From: Pseudobdellovibrionaceae bacterium
GTDB taxonomy: Bacteria > Bdellovibrionota > Bdellovibrionia > Bdellovibrionales > Bdellovibrionaceae
Reading direction: 5' to 3'
Length of the DNA: 8,645 bases
NCBI GenBank assembly: GCA_014376325.1
Contig: JACMRP010000132.1
Span: 1 to 8,645 of the forward strand
In this document: positions 1-5,514 of the stretch, one piece after another
How the letters are laid out: each line of letters starts with the position of its first letter
How positions within the stretch are numbered: position 1 is the first letter of the stretch
Program-made: the position numbers and the translations under genes
Notes under the pieces: model-generated
Databases searched by the model: none
What the model was told of the DNA's origin: nothing
What the model saw: only the letters and a program-made list of their open reading frames with translations

Positions 1-386
1 CTGATATTACAAACCACACTCCACGAAACTTCTGGGTGCGAATCGCAAAAACTTTGCGAAATTTTCGAATAGGGATCGTCGTGCTTCCGTATTCCTTGTT
101 CGTCCGAGTGCCAGACGTAATCTTCGATGAAGCCTTTCGTGCTTGCAAATACCAAGGCCACTCGGTCGTTTCCAAAGTCCACATTCATTTTAGACCACAA
201 GATCTTGAGCCATCGGTGGAAGATTTCTTCGTGGGACTCGGCTTTTTCGATTTGTCCGTCAATGAAACAAGCTCGTCCGCCGGCCCACATCGGTTGAGAA
301 GTGTCCCGCCCCTGTGAGAGGGCGTCTAGCAAGGAGCCGACATCAGGACCCGCCGCGGTCGTGCATGCGTAATTTACGATATACAC
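1..386 (-). CDS. Beta-ketoacyl-ACP synthase, N-terminal part (runs off left edge)
   Basis: Reading the minus strand from GTG at 386 gives about 128 residues with no stop before the window edge. The protein opens with a thiolase-fold start (VYIVNYACTTAAGPDV, then LLDALSQGRD), followed near residues 76-86 by ALVFASTKGFIED. Both match the N-terminal half of ketosynthases, where the STKG-type loop precedes the active-site cysteine. The window ends at SWSVVCNI, probably just before that cysteine, so catalytic residues cannot be checked. KS enzymes condense malonyl-ACP with an acyl chain in the cytoplasm. The GTG start is supported by GGGGGA seven bases upstream (394-399). The frame stays open further upstream, but it has no ATG there and crosses the dehydratase gene. 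A start in the plus-strand dehydratase lies only 29 bases away. It could be an ApeR-like KS; the family is firm, the subtype is not. Confidence 0.85.
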   Translation of the reverse strand, partial: MYIVNYACTTAAGPDVGSLLDALSQGRDTSQPMWAGGRACFIDGQIEKAESHEEIFHRWLKILWSKMNVDFGNDRVALVFASTKGFIEDYVWHSDEQGIRKHDDPYSKISQSFCDSHPEVSWSVVCNI

Positions 387-393
387 GACGTGG

Positions 394-399
394 TCCCCC
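394..399 (-). promoter_or_regulatory. Ribosome binding site deciding the GTG start of the left-edge KS
   Basis: On the minus strand GGGGGA lies seven bases before the GTG at 386. No ATG is in frame upstream, so this purine-rich stretch is the main support for a GTG start. It is part of a CCCGGG palindrome (397-402) inside the 29-base gap between two divergent genes. Confidence 0.5.
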
Positions 400-415
400 G
401 GGTTAATTTCAGAGG

Positions 416-781
416 ATGATCGAACTTGAGCGCGAACTCCAAGGTACTTACAAAACCATTCAAATATCCGAGTCGCAATGGGAAGCAGAAATGACCGCGT
501 CGGCAACGTGGTCCTACTATTTGGGACATTTTCCTGAGCAGGCCGTTTTGCCCGCCGTCGCGATCATAGATATAAGTCAGTTTTTGCTTTCGCAAATATC
601 GACGAGCTCCGAGAAAATTTCGAAGATTCAGGATTTTCGAATAAAAAATCCGGTAAGACCAGGTGATAAAATTAAAATTCAGATTCAGCAAAAGTTGCCC
701 GGTTCTTTCCACATCCTCTGGCTCACCCTCTCGCACAATCTCGAGGATCAAAAAATGTATGCCGATTTGACTATTAACTAG
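416..781 (+). CDS. ApeI-like HotDog-fold 3-hydroxyacyl-ACP dehydratase
   Basis: A 121-residue single HotDog domain, the usual size for ApeI/FabZ-type dehydratases, which remove water from 3-hydroxyacyl-ACP to give the trans-2-enoyl chain. The hallmark is YYLGHFPEQAVLPAV at residues 34-48: His38 sits in the GHFP motif and Asp52 follows 14 residues later, the spacing of the catalytic His and acid in FabZ (His/Glu) and, from memory, His/Asp in the ApeI group. The usual P-x-LPG reads A-V-LPA here, a mild departure. ATG at 416 is the first start after an in-frame TAA at 404; AGAGG directly abuts it, closer than a normal ribosome binding site. The gene is alone on its strand, divergent by 29 bases from a KS and overlapping the stop of an ACP, so its product almost certainly belongs to the same pathway. 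Confidence 0.88.
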   Translation: MIELERELQGTYKTIQISESQWEAEMTASATWSYYLGHFPEQAVLPAVAIIDISQFLLSQISTSSEKISKIQDFRIKNPVRPGDKIKIQIQQKLPGSFHILWLTLSHNLEDQKMYADLTIN

Positions 782-1041
782 TTCGCGGGACGTTGAACGC
801 TGAGATCACTGACCATCTTGTAGACATCGCCGAGCGTGTGGATTTTTAAAAAATCGATATTCTGAACGTCGTTTCCCGTTTTTTGTTCCAGCAAGATAAA
901 CATGTCGACGAAGTCCAAGCTATCCAGTTTTAGATCTTCCTTAAGGCTCGCGTCCGGAGTTAGTTTTGCTATTGCGACTTCAAACTTTTCGTGAAGGATC
1001 GTATTTACGATTTCGATAACTTGGCTATCGTATGGTGTCAT
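778..1041 (-). CDS. Acyl carrier protein
   Basis: An 87-residue acidic helical protein with the ACP signature LKLDSLDFVDMFILLE; Ser41 in DSLD is the expected site of the 4'-phosphopantetheine arm. The arm carries growing acyl chains between the KS, reductase and dehydratase in the cytoplasm. The stretch ahead of it (LTPDASLKEDLKL) and the LEQKTG helix are typical of ACPs in aryl-polyene and fatty-acid systems. It is the last gene of a six-gene minus-strand operon. Its ATG follows the upstream KS stop with no gap (TAAATG), and GGAG lies six bases before it (1048-1051), within the KS coding end, so the two are probably translationally coupled. Its stop overlaps the dehydratase stop tail to tail. 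A second, quite different ACP heads the same operon. Confidence 0.93.
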   Translation of the reverse strand: MTPYDSQVIEIVNTILHEKFEVAIAKLTPDASLKEDLKLDSLDFVDMFILLEQKTGNDVQNIDFLKIHTLGDVYKMVSDLSVQRPAN

Positions 1042-2265
1042 TTATTGCTCCACTTTGCGTATCACAAAACTTGTATTGATTCCGCCAAACGCAAAATTAT
1101 TGCTGAGTGCGATGTCCGTACTTATTTTTCGGTTTTGTTTTAGATGCATAACCTGAGAACACTCCGGCGCTACTTCTTCTAAATTTCGAGTTCCGATTTG
1201 CACTCCCTCGTTCATCATCATGAGCGTCGTGATCAGTTCTTGAGTTCCGCATGCCGCCATTGAATGCCCGAAGTGAGCTTTCAGACTGCTGACCGGAACT
1301 TGACCGCCGAAAAGACCACCGATCGCGGCGGCCTCCGCGGCATCCCCTTGCAAAGTCCCCGTGGCGTGCGCACTGACGTACTCGATATTCTCTTTTTTTA
1401 GTCCGGATCTTTCAAGGGCTAAGCTCATTACTGTATGCATTTGTAGCTCATTGCTTTGGCTCATGTGCGAACTTTCGCACAAATAGGCGCCACCACAAAA
1501 TTCGCCCAGCGCCTTGCTCCCGCGACGAGAAAGGCTCGCTTCGTTTTCCAAAATAACGACCGAGGCACCTTCAGATACCACCAGCCCGTCGCGGCGTTTA
1601 TCAAAGGGGCGGGGAGTGGCTTTGGGATCGTCATGAAAACCGCGAGATGCCGCGTAAACGCTGTCGAAGACGGCGGCGCTTAAATAATGCATTTCATCTG
1701 CACCGCCACAGATCGCGATGTCGTAAAGTCCCGACTTTATTAATTCCCACCCAATAATTGCGGCCTGAGCCGAAGTTGCGCACGCGCTCGAAGGTGAAAT
1801 CAATGCGCCATTAAAACCGAGTGCGACCGCGACATTCGAAGCCACCGAATGATTCATGATTTTGAAAAACGCGGTGCCCGACTGATTCTGTACGCCGTTA
1901 TTGTTCTGAATTTTTTGAAAATAATCTTCCAGTCCGATGGGACTCCCGGTGGTAGATCCCATCGATAAAAGTGATCGAGAGAAATCCAGATCTTTTAAAT
2001 CGAGCTTCGCGTGTCCGAGTGCTTGCTCAGTCGCGAGCGCCGCCATTTCTGACATCGGCGACATTGTTCTTCGAGCCGTCCGCGGAAGTCCCGAAGATAC
2101 GTAAGGCATGGCGGGAGCGCCTAATCGGCAGTTCAGACCGTTGATCTTATCCCAGTCTGTAATTTTACGCACGGCGGAGCGGTTCTCAAGCAGAGAGCCA
2201 AATATTTCATTGGGAGTATTGCCGAGCGAAGTGATCGCCCCGTAGCCTGAAACATAGATTTTCAT
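1042..2265 (-). CDS. Beta-ketoacyl-ACP synthase (FabF-type KS)
   Basis: A complete 407-residue ketosynthase, close to the FabF length. It begins MKIYVSGYGAITSLGNTP, the normal first strand and loop. The Cys-His-His set is intact: Cys162 in SPSSACATSAQAA, His300 in SAHATGTLQGDAAEA, and Lys329/His334 in SLKAHFGHSMAACG. The C-terminal NNFAFGGINTSFVI loop is also canonical. It should carry out decarboxylative Claisen condensation of malonyl-ACP onto an acyl chain. The start at 2265 fits the fold start; the 30 bases before it (2266-2295) show only a weak ribosome site. It lies between the deacetylase and the terminal ACP. Which APE ketosynthase it corresponds to (starter, elongating, or lipid-chain KS) cannot be told from sequence alone. 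Confidence 0.95.
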   Translation of the reverse strand: MKIYVSGYGAITSLGNTPNEIFGSLLENRSAVRKITDWDKINGLNCRLGAPAMPYVSSGLPRTARRTMSPMSEMAALATEQALGHAKLDLKDLDFSRSLLSMGSTTGSPIGLEDYFQKIQNNNGVQNQSGTAFFKIMNHSVASNVAVALGFNGALISPSSACATSAQAAIIGWELIKSGLYDIAICGGADEMHYLSAAVFDSVYAASRGFHDDPKATPRPFDKRRDGLVVSEGASVVILENEASLSRRGSKALGEFCGGAYLCESSHMSQSNELQMHTVMSLALERSGLKKENIEYVSAHATGTLQGDAAEAAAIGGLFGGQVPVSSLKAHFGHSMAACGTQELITTLMMMNEGVQIGTRNLEEVAPECSQVMHLKQNRKISTDIALSNNFAFGGINTSFVIRKVEQ

Positions 2266-2295
2266 CGAGCCGCTACCCTAGTACAGGCCCAAGTC
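2266..2295. other. Short gap inside the minus-strand operon
   Basis: This 30-base gap between the deacetylase stop and the second complete KS is the longest spacer in the operon. It shows no hairpin with a T-run and no clear promoter; AGGG about 12 bases before the KS start is the only purine-rich stretch. An internal promoter would have to lie within the deacetylase gene. Confidence 0.5.
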
Positions 2296-2928
2296 TTAAA
2301 CAAGCCCCGTTTCGCCGAGTGGTCGCAAAGAAAACCCCCGCTTTTGAATCTCCGCGATGTAAATTGAAAGAGTTTCGACGAACAAATCAGCACGCAGAGA
2401 TTTCTGATCATCATGAAGCAGCACGATATCCCCGGGCTTCAGAATTGCCGCATTCGATACCGCTTTTTTGGTAGTCCAAGTCAGAGCCGTGTCAAAAAAA
2501 CGATGGTTCCACAGCACGAGCGGCACATTCAGGGCACGTGCGACTTGGACCATGGGGGGTGTCACCACTCCAGCTGGCGGCCGAAATGATCGGTGGCGAA
2601 GCCCGGTCAAAGCGCCGAGCGCGGTCAGCGATGCCGCGATCCAGTCTTTCAGCGTATCTTTGCGCCTAAAATAAATATCGTATCGGTGATCGGCAGAGTG
2701 GGAATGAACCGAATGTCCTTCTTCGATCATGCGGGCAATGAGTTCCGGATATGCCGACGCCTTTTCGCCGATAACGAAAAAACTTGCGAACGCACCGGAT
2801 TTTTGAAGTGCATCTAATACCTTTGGTGTTACTTCGGGATTCGGACCATCATCAAAAGTTAAGTACACCTTATTTTCGGTGCAAGTGACTTTGCGAATGA
2901 TCCACGGACTTGATCCAAAATAAAACAT
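2296..2928 (-). CDS. NodB-type polysaccharide deacetylase family protein
   Basis: A 210-residue NodB homology domain, metal-dependent de-N-acetylases of carbohydrate esterase family 4. Motif 1 is VYLTFDDGPNPEVTP (Asp26, Asp27); motif 2 is HSADH (His77, His81), giving the Asp-His-His metal site; motif 3 is RPPAG at 116-120; motif 5 is LLHD (His172). Motif 4 is altered: the usual W-x-x-D region reads LWNHRFFD. There is no signal peptide or membrane segment, so it probably acts in the cytoplasm, on a soluble or membrane-bound sugar precursor. ATG directly follows the stop of the KS-like gene (TAAATG), with GGAAAAG nearby, indicating coupling. Its place between KS genes suggests a tailoring step on the polyene lipid, perhaps N-deacetylation of a hexosamine head group; the substrate is inference, the family is clear. 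Confidence 0.92.
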   Translation of the reverse strand: MFYFGSSPWIIRKVTCTENKVYLTFDDGPNPEVTPKVLDALQKSGAFASFFVIGEKASAYPELIARMIEEGHSVHSHSADHRYDIYFRRKDTLKDWIAASLTALGALTGLRHRSFRPPAGVVTPPMVQVARALNVPLVLWNHRFFDTALTWTTKKAVSNAAILKPGDIVLLHDDQKSLRADLFVETLSIYIAEIQKRGFSLRPLGETGLV

Positions 2929-3447
2929 TTAGGCTTTTCCAAACAGGTAGCAAGTGGATTTATTTACGAAGGGCTTTAAAAATGGATACGTTTCAACGTA
3001 ATAATTCACAAGCCCCTGGGGAATGCTATCAACCAAACACAACAAGGCGTAGTCCGTCATTGTCAGAAGACTTTCACACATTTGCATAGCAGAAGATTCG
3101 GTTTCGCGATCGCAGCTTATCGTCATTGCTGGCCCGGTCAATCCCAGATGAATACTCGCAAAGCCCAGGGTCGAATTGTGCAAACTGTTCTGAAACAGAA
3201 TTGGGCGGGGGACGTGAGTTTCATGGTAGGTGCTCAAAAATTCTAAGGTCGTACTGACCTCGCCGAAGTGGGTCGCAACGACAAATGAAACTCGATCTTT
3301 ACTGATATTCTGGGGAATATTTTTTAGAAGTTCTTCGCAGTTCAAGGTTGTTAAAACCATGTTAACGGAGGCACGCCGGAAGGCCGGATCTAAGTTATCC
3401 ATATTGATTTCCGAAACGGAGAGCTCTTTTTTTGCGATGAGTTTCAA
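2929..3447 (-). CDS. Short beta-ketoacyl synthase-like protein (chain-length-factor-like)
   Basis: A 172-residue protein resembling only the N-terminal half of a ketosynthase. Residues 84-115 (LFQNSLHNSTLGFASIHLGL then GPAMTISC) match the pattern of the KS-like N-terminal domain family that includes ApeC, where an S-x-HN motif is followed by a G-rich stretch. The C-terminal KS half with its two histidines is missing, so it is unlikely to condense by itself. By analogy with ApeO-ApeC it may pair with the KS encoded just upstream and set chain length. Cys112 lies near the usual active-site position, but GP-to-Cys is two residues shorter than in FabF. The start is TTG at 3447, overlapping the KS stop as TTGA. 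An ATG at residue 16 is the alternative. Confidence 0.72.
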   Translation of the reverse strand: MKLIAKKELSVSEINMDNLDPAFRRASVNMVLTTLNCEELLKNIPQNISKDRVSFVVATHFGEVSTTLEFLSTYHETHVPRPILFQNSLHNSTLGFASIHLGLTGPAMTISCDRETESSAMQMCESLLTMTDYALLCLVDSIPQGLVNYYVETYPFLKPFVNKSTCYLFGKA

Positions 3448-4607
3448 TGGCGCCCCGGCTCTGCAGAAAAAATTACCGACGCATTGATTCCGCCAAATCC
3501 CAAACTATTCTTTACGAAGTTGCGTATTGTTTGCTCCTTTGCTTGGAGCAGAATCGGCAACTGAATTTGGGAGTCCGCGTCTTGGAACTCGCGTGTCGGT
3601 AAAACCAGATTTTTTTGCATCGCTAAAAGTCCCAAGACGGATTCGATCGCGCCCGAAGCGGAGAGCGTATGACCGTGACTGGCTTTTGTGGAGGTAATAA
3701 CAGGAGCGTGAGCAAAAACTTCGCGGATCGCACGGGATTCCGCCAAATCATTTGCGGGCGATCCCGTCCCGTGCGCGTAAACCCAATCGATATCTTCCGC
3801 AGCCAAACCGGCGCTTCGTAGCGACATCGTCAGCGAAGTTTGCGAGCCTTTGCCCTCAGGATGCGGCGACGTCGGGTGATAGGCATCGGTACTAAGTCCT
3901 GCCCCCCGCAAGTAACCACGCCCCGCTTCGCTTCGAAGCGAATCGGCTTCTAAACAGATGAATCCCGCTCCTTCGCCGAGATTGATTCCGGTTCGATTTC
4001 TGTCGAAAGGTTTGCAGATTTCCTTGCTGAGTAAACGCAAGGACCCAAATCCTACACGGGTTAGGGTGCTGTGAATTTCTGTCGCGCCCACGATGCAACG
4101 CTGAACTCTGCCACTTTTTATCCAGAGCAGAGCCATTGCTAATGCCTGTAACGAGGCACTGCACGAAGATGTTATCAAAGTGCGTGGACCCTGGATCGAA
4201 AAGTGATCGGTCATACGCAGCACCGGAGTCCCCAAAGATTGGTTGTTAATGCCGCGGCGGATATTTGCGCCGTCATAATTTTCGGTTTGGTAGTACGGAA
4301 GCCGGTTTTCCCAAAGATCGATTTGCGAGGTCGTTGAAGAAAAAATAAATCCCGCGCTCTGAATCTGTTCGCGATTCCACGCGGACTCTTTCAGTGCTCT
4401 CGAAAAGCCACTAAAAGCTAAAAGTGCGCAGCGACTGTTATGAAATTGCATCGGGGTATCGTGTTTAAGCTGGTCCCAATCGGCATCGCTTAATGCCGCA
4501 AGACCATCCGCACCCACCGAAGTCCGAAGCGCAAGCACCGATTCAAAGAGTGAATCTTTGTTCAGGTTATTTGCGCAAATGGCCTCCATGCCAACAATTT
4601 TCGCCAT
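3444..4607 (-). CDS. Beta-ketoacyl-ACP synthase (KS, likely partner of the short KS-like protein)
   Basis: A 387-residue ketosynthase when started at ATG 4607 (MAKIVGMEAICANN). The open frame extends 16 codons further, but that extension lies inside the preceding ACP gene, and 4607 leaves a four-base gap after the ACP stop. Catalytic residues are intact: Cys149 in SSCSASLQALAMA, His279 in YAHGTGSPANDLAES, Lys308/His313 in STKASHGHTLSASG; the C-terminus has NSLGFGGINASVIF. The N-terminus is less typical than that of the other complete KS, lacking the usual G-G-x-x-SPLG opening. Its stop overlaps the TTG of the next gene, which encodes the half-length KS-like protein. This is the arrangement expected for a KS and its chain-length factor. 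No strong ribosome site precedes the start. Confidence 0.93.
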   Translation of the reverse strand: MAKIVGMEAICANNLNKDSLFESVLALRTSVGADGLAALSDADWDQLKHDTPMQFHNSRCALLAFSGFSRALKESAWNREQIQSAGFIFSSTTSQIDLWENRLPYYQTENYDGANIRRGINNQSLGTPVLRMTDHFSIQGPRTLITSSCSASLQALAMALLWIKSGRVQRCIVGATEIHSTLTRVGFGSLRLLSKEICKPFDRNRTGINLGEGAGFICLEADSLRSEAGRGYLRGAGLSTDAYHPTSPHPEGKGSQTSLTMSLRSAGLAAEDIDWVYAHGTGSPANDLAESRAIREVFAHAPVITSTKASHGHTLSASGAIESVLGLLAMQKNLVLPTREFQDADSQIQLPILLQAKEQTIRNFVKNSLGFGGINASVIFSAEPGRH

Positions 4608-4611
4608 AAAT

Positions 4612-4887
4612 TTATATTGTTTTCTTGCTCTGAATAAAGTCGACGATCGAACCAATATTTTTGAAATGATGCGCGTAGGACTCGGATTCGTTGAGTTTCA
4701 TCCCGAAGCTTTGTTCAAAATTGACGATCAGCTCTAGAATATCGATTGAGTCCAAATTTAGACCATCTTTGGTCAGCGTCGTCGAGTCGGTCACGGTTTT
4801 TCGATCGATGTGTTTTAGATTCAATGCCGAGAAGATGATGTCGATGACCTTGACCGTTAAATCATTTCGAACTTGTTCTTTTTCCAT
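4612..4887 (-). CDS. Acyl carrier protein, first gene of the minus-strand operon
   Basis: A 91-residue ACP. The phosphopantetheine site is Ser47 in LNLDSIDILELIVNFEQ, preceded by DSTTLTKDGLNL, and the helical pattern runs to the C-terminus. It differs clearly from the other ACP of the operon (DSID rather than DSLD, a longer first helix region), so the two are probably specialised, as with ApeE and ApeF, rather than recent duplicates. It is followed by a KS after four bases. Its ATG is only 21 bases from the ATG of the divergent LolA-like gene, so its promoter must overlap the start of that gene. The sequence before the start (GCGCCT) gives no clear ribosome site. Confidence 0.92.
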   Translation of the reverse strand: MEKEQVRNDLTVKVIDIIFSALNLKHIDRKTVTDSTTLTKDGLNLDSIDILELIVNFEQSFGMKLNESESYAHHFKNIGSIVDFIQSKKTI

Positions 4888-4894
4888 AGGCGCG

Positions 4895-4922
4895 ATGATA
4901 TACGAATAATGATATTAACCAA
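4895..4922 (-). promoter_or_regulatory. Possible promoter for the minus-strand ACP-KS operon
   Basis: On the minus strand TTGGTT (4922-4917) and TATCAT (4900-4895) are separated by 16 bases; the second matches five of six positions of a sigma-70 -10 box, the first only three of the -35. Transcription would begin at or next to the ATG at 4887, giving an almost leaderless message, which agrees with the absence of a ribosome site. The boxes overlap the start of the divergent LolA-like gene. This is a weak prediction. Confidence 0.2.
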
Positions 4923-5514
4923 GATTTTTTTCATTCGGTTATCTATTCTTGGACTTGTCTCGTTGGCGCCCAACTTCAGCTCCAGCACTGCTTTTGCCGC
5001 TGCGCAGCTGGCAGATTTTCACCATCTGGAAGGGCGATTCCAGCAGTCGAAGTTGCTGCGAGAACTGGATCTAGAAATCAAAACCACCGGTAATTTTCAG
5101 GTTCTACGGCCAAAGGGTCGTCCTTCCGTATTCTACTGGAACATTGTTTCTCCGAAGCCGTCAAAAATTTGCATCGATGACGTGGGAATTGTTATAAATA
5201 AAAAGAATCTGAAGTTTTCCGAAGTGGGTGCAGAAACGGGCGACCAAATTTCTGGCATGTTGAAGATTATCACAATGGATTCCGCTAAAATTGAAGAGTC
5301 ATTCCTGGTCGAGAAAAAAAACAATCAGCTTTTTTTAACGCCAAAAAACTTAGAAAGCTCATTTTTTAATTCTGCAACGTTAACTCTCAATAACAAAAAT
5401 CTAGTCGACGACGTCTTGCTCATTGAAAAATCAAAGGATCAAATTCATATTCATTTTTCGGATTTAAAAGTGAATATCAAAAAAATCGCTCAGGTTGAGC
5501 AATGTCCAAGGTAA
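4909..5514 (+). CDS. LolA-like periplasmic outer-membrane lipoprotein carrier protein
   Basis: A 201-residue exported protein, the normal LolA length. Residues 1-30 form a signal peptide: Lys5 and Arg10, a hydrophobic run LSILGLVSLA, and a likely cleavage after Ala30 (TAFA/AAQ). The mature part carries LolA-like features: LEGRFQQSKLLRELDLEI at residues 40-57, then GNFQVLRPKG and VFYWNIVSPKP (residues 75-85), corresponding to the LolA F-x-Q-x-K and W-x-x-x-x-P strands. LolA proteins carry lipid-modified cargo across the periplasm; here the cargo is presumably the polyene lipid. ATG 4909 is chosen because it gives a proper signal peptide; a TTG at 4873 would add 12 residues and overlap the divergent ACP. 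Its last 13 bases overlap the exporter gene. LolA-like proteins paired with MMPL exporters recur in APE clusters. Confidence 0.8.
   Translation: MILTKIFFIRLSILGLVSLAPNFSSSTAFAAAQLADFHHLEGRFQQSKLLRELDLEIKTTGNFQVLRPKGRPSVFYWNIVSPKPSKICIDDVGIVINKKNLKFSEVGAETGDQISGMLKIITMDSAKIEESFLVEKKNNQLFLTPKNLESSFFNSATLTLNNKNLVDDVLLIEKSKDQIHIHFSDLKVNIKKIAQVEQCPR

Noticed and set aside
36..317. Plus-strand open frame of 93 codons
   Set aside because: It lies opposite the partial KS, which shows clear family motifs in its own frame; this product shows none.
374..751. Minus-strand open frame of 125 codons
   Set aside because: It is antisense to the dehydratase, whose GHFP motif and length fit a known family; this frame has no recognisable domain.
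770..790. Possible bidirectional terminator at the convergent stops
   Set aside because: AACTAGTT is a palindrome but too short and AT-rich to form a stable stem, and no T-run follows.
3892..4164. Minus-strand open frame of 90 codons inside a KS gene
   Set aside because: It is an out-of-frame shadow of the KS, which has all catalytic residues; its product has no plausible domain.
4608..4655. Upstream extension of the KS start by 16 codons
   Set aside because: It would overlap the ACP gene by over 40 bases, and the added residues do not belong to the KS fold; ATG 4607 fits the operon spacing.
4873..4908. Earlier TTG start for the LolA-like gene
   Set aside because: It adds charged residues ahead of the signal peptide and overlaps the divergent ACP; ATG 4909 gives a normal signal peptide.
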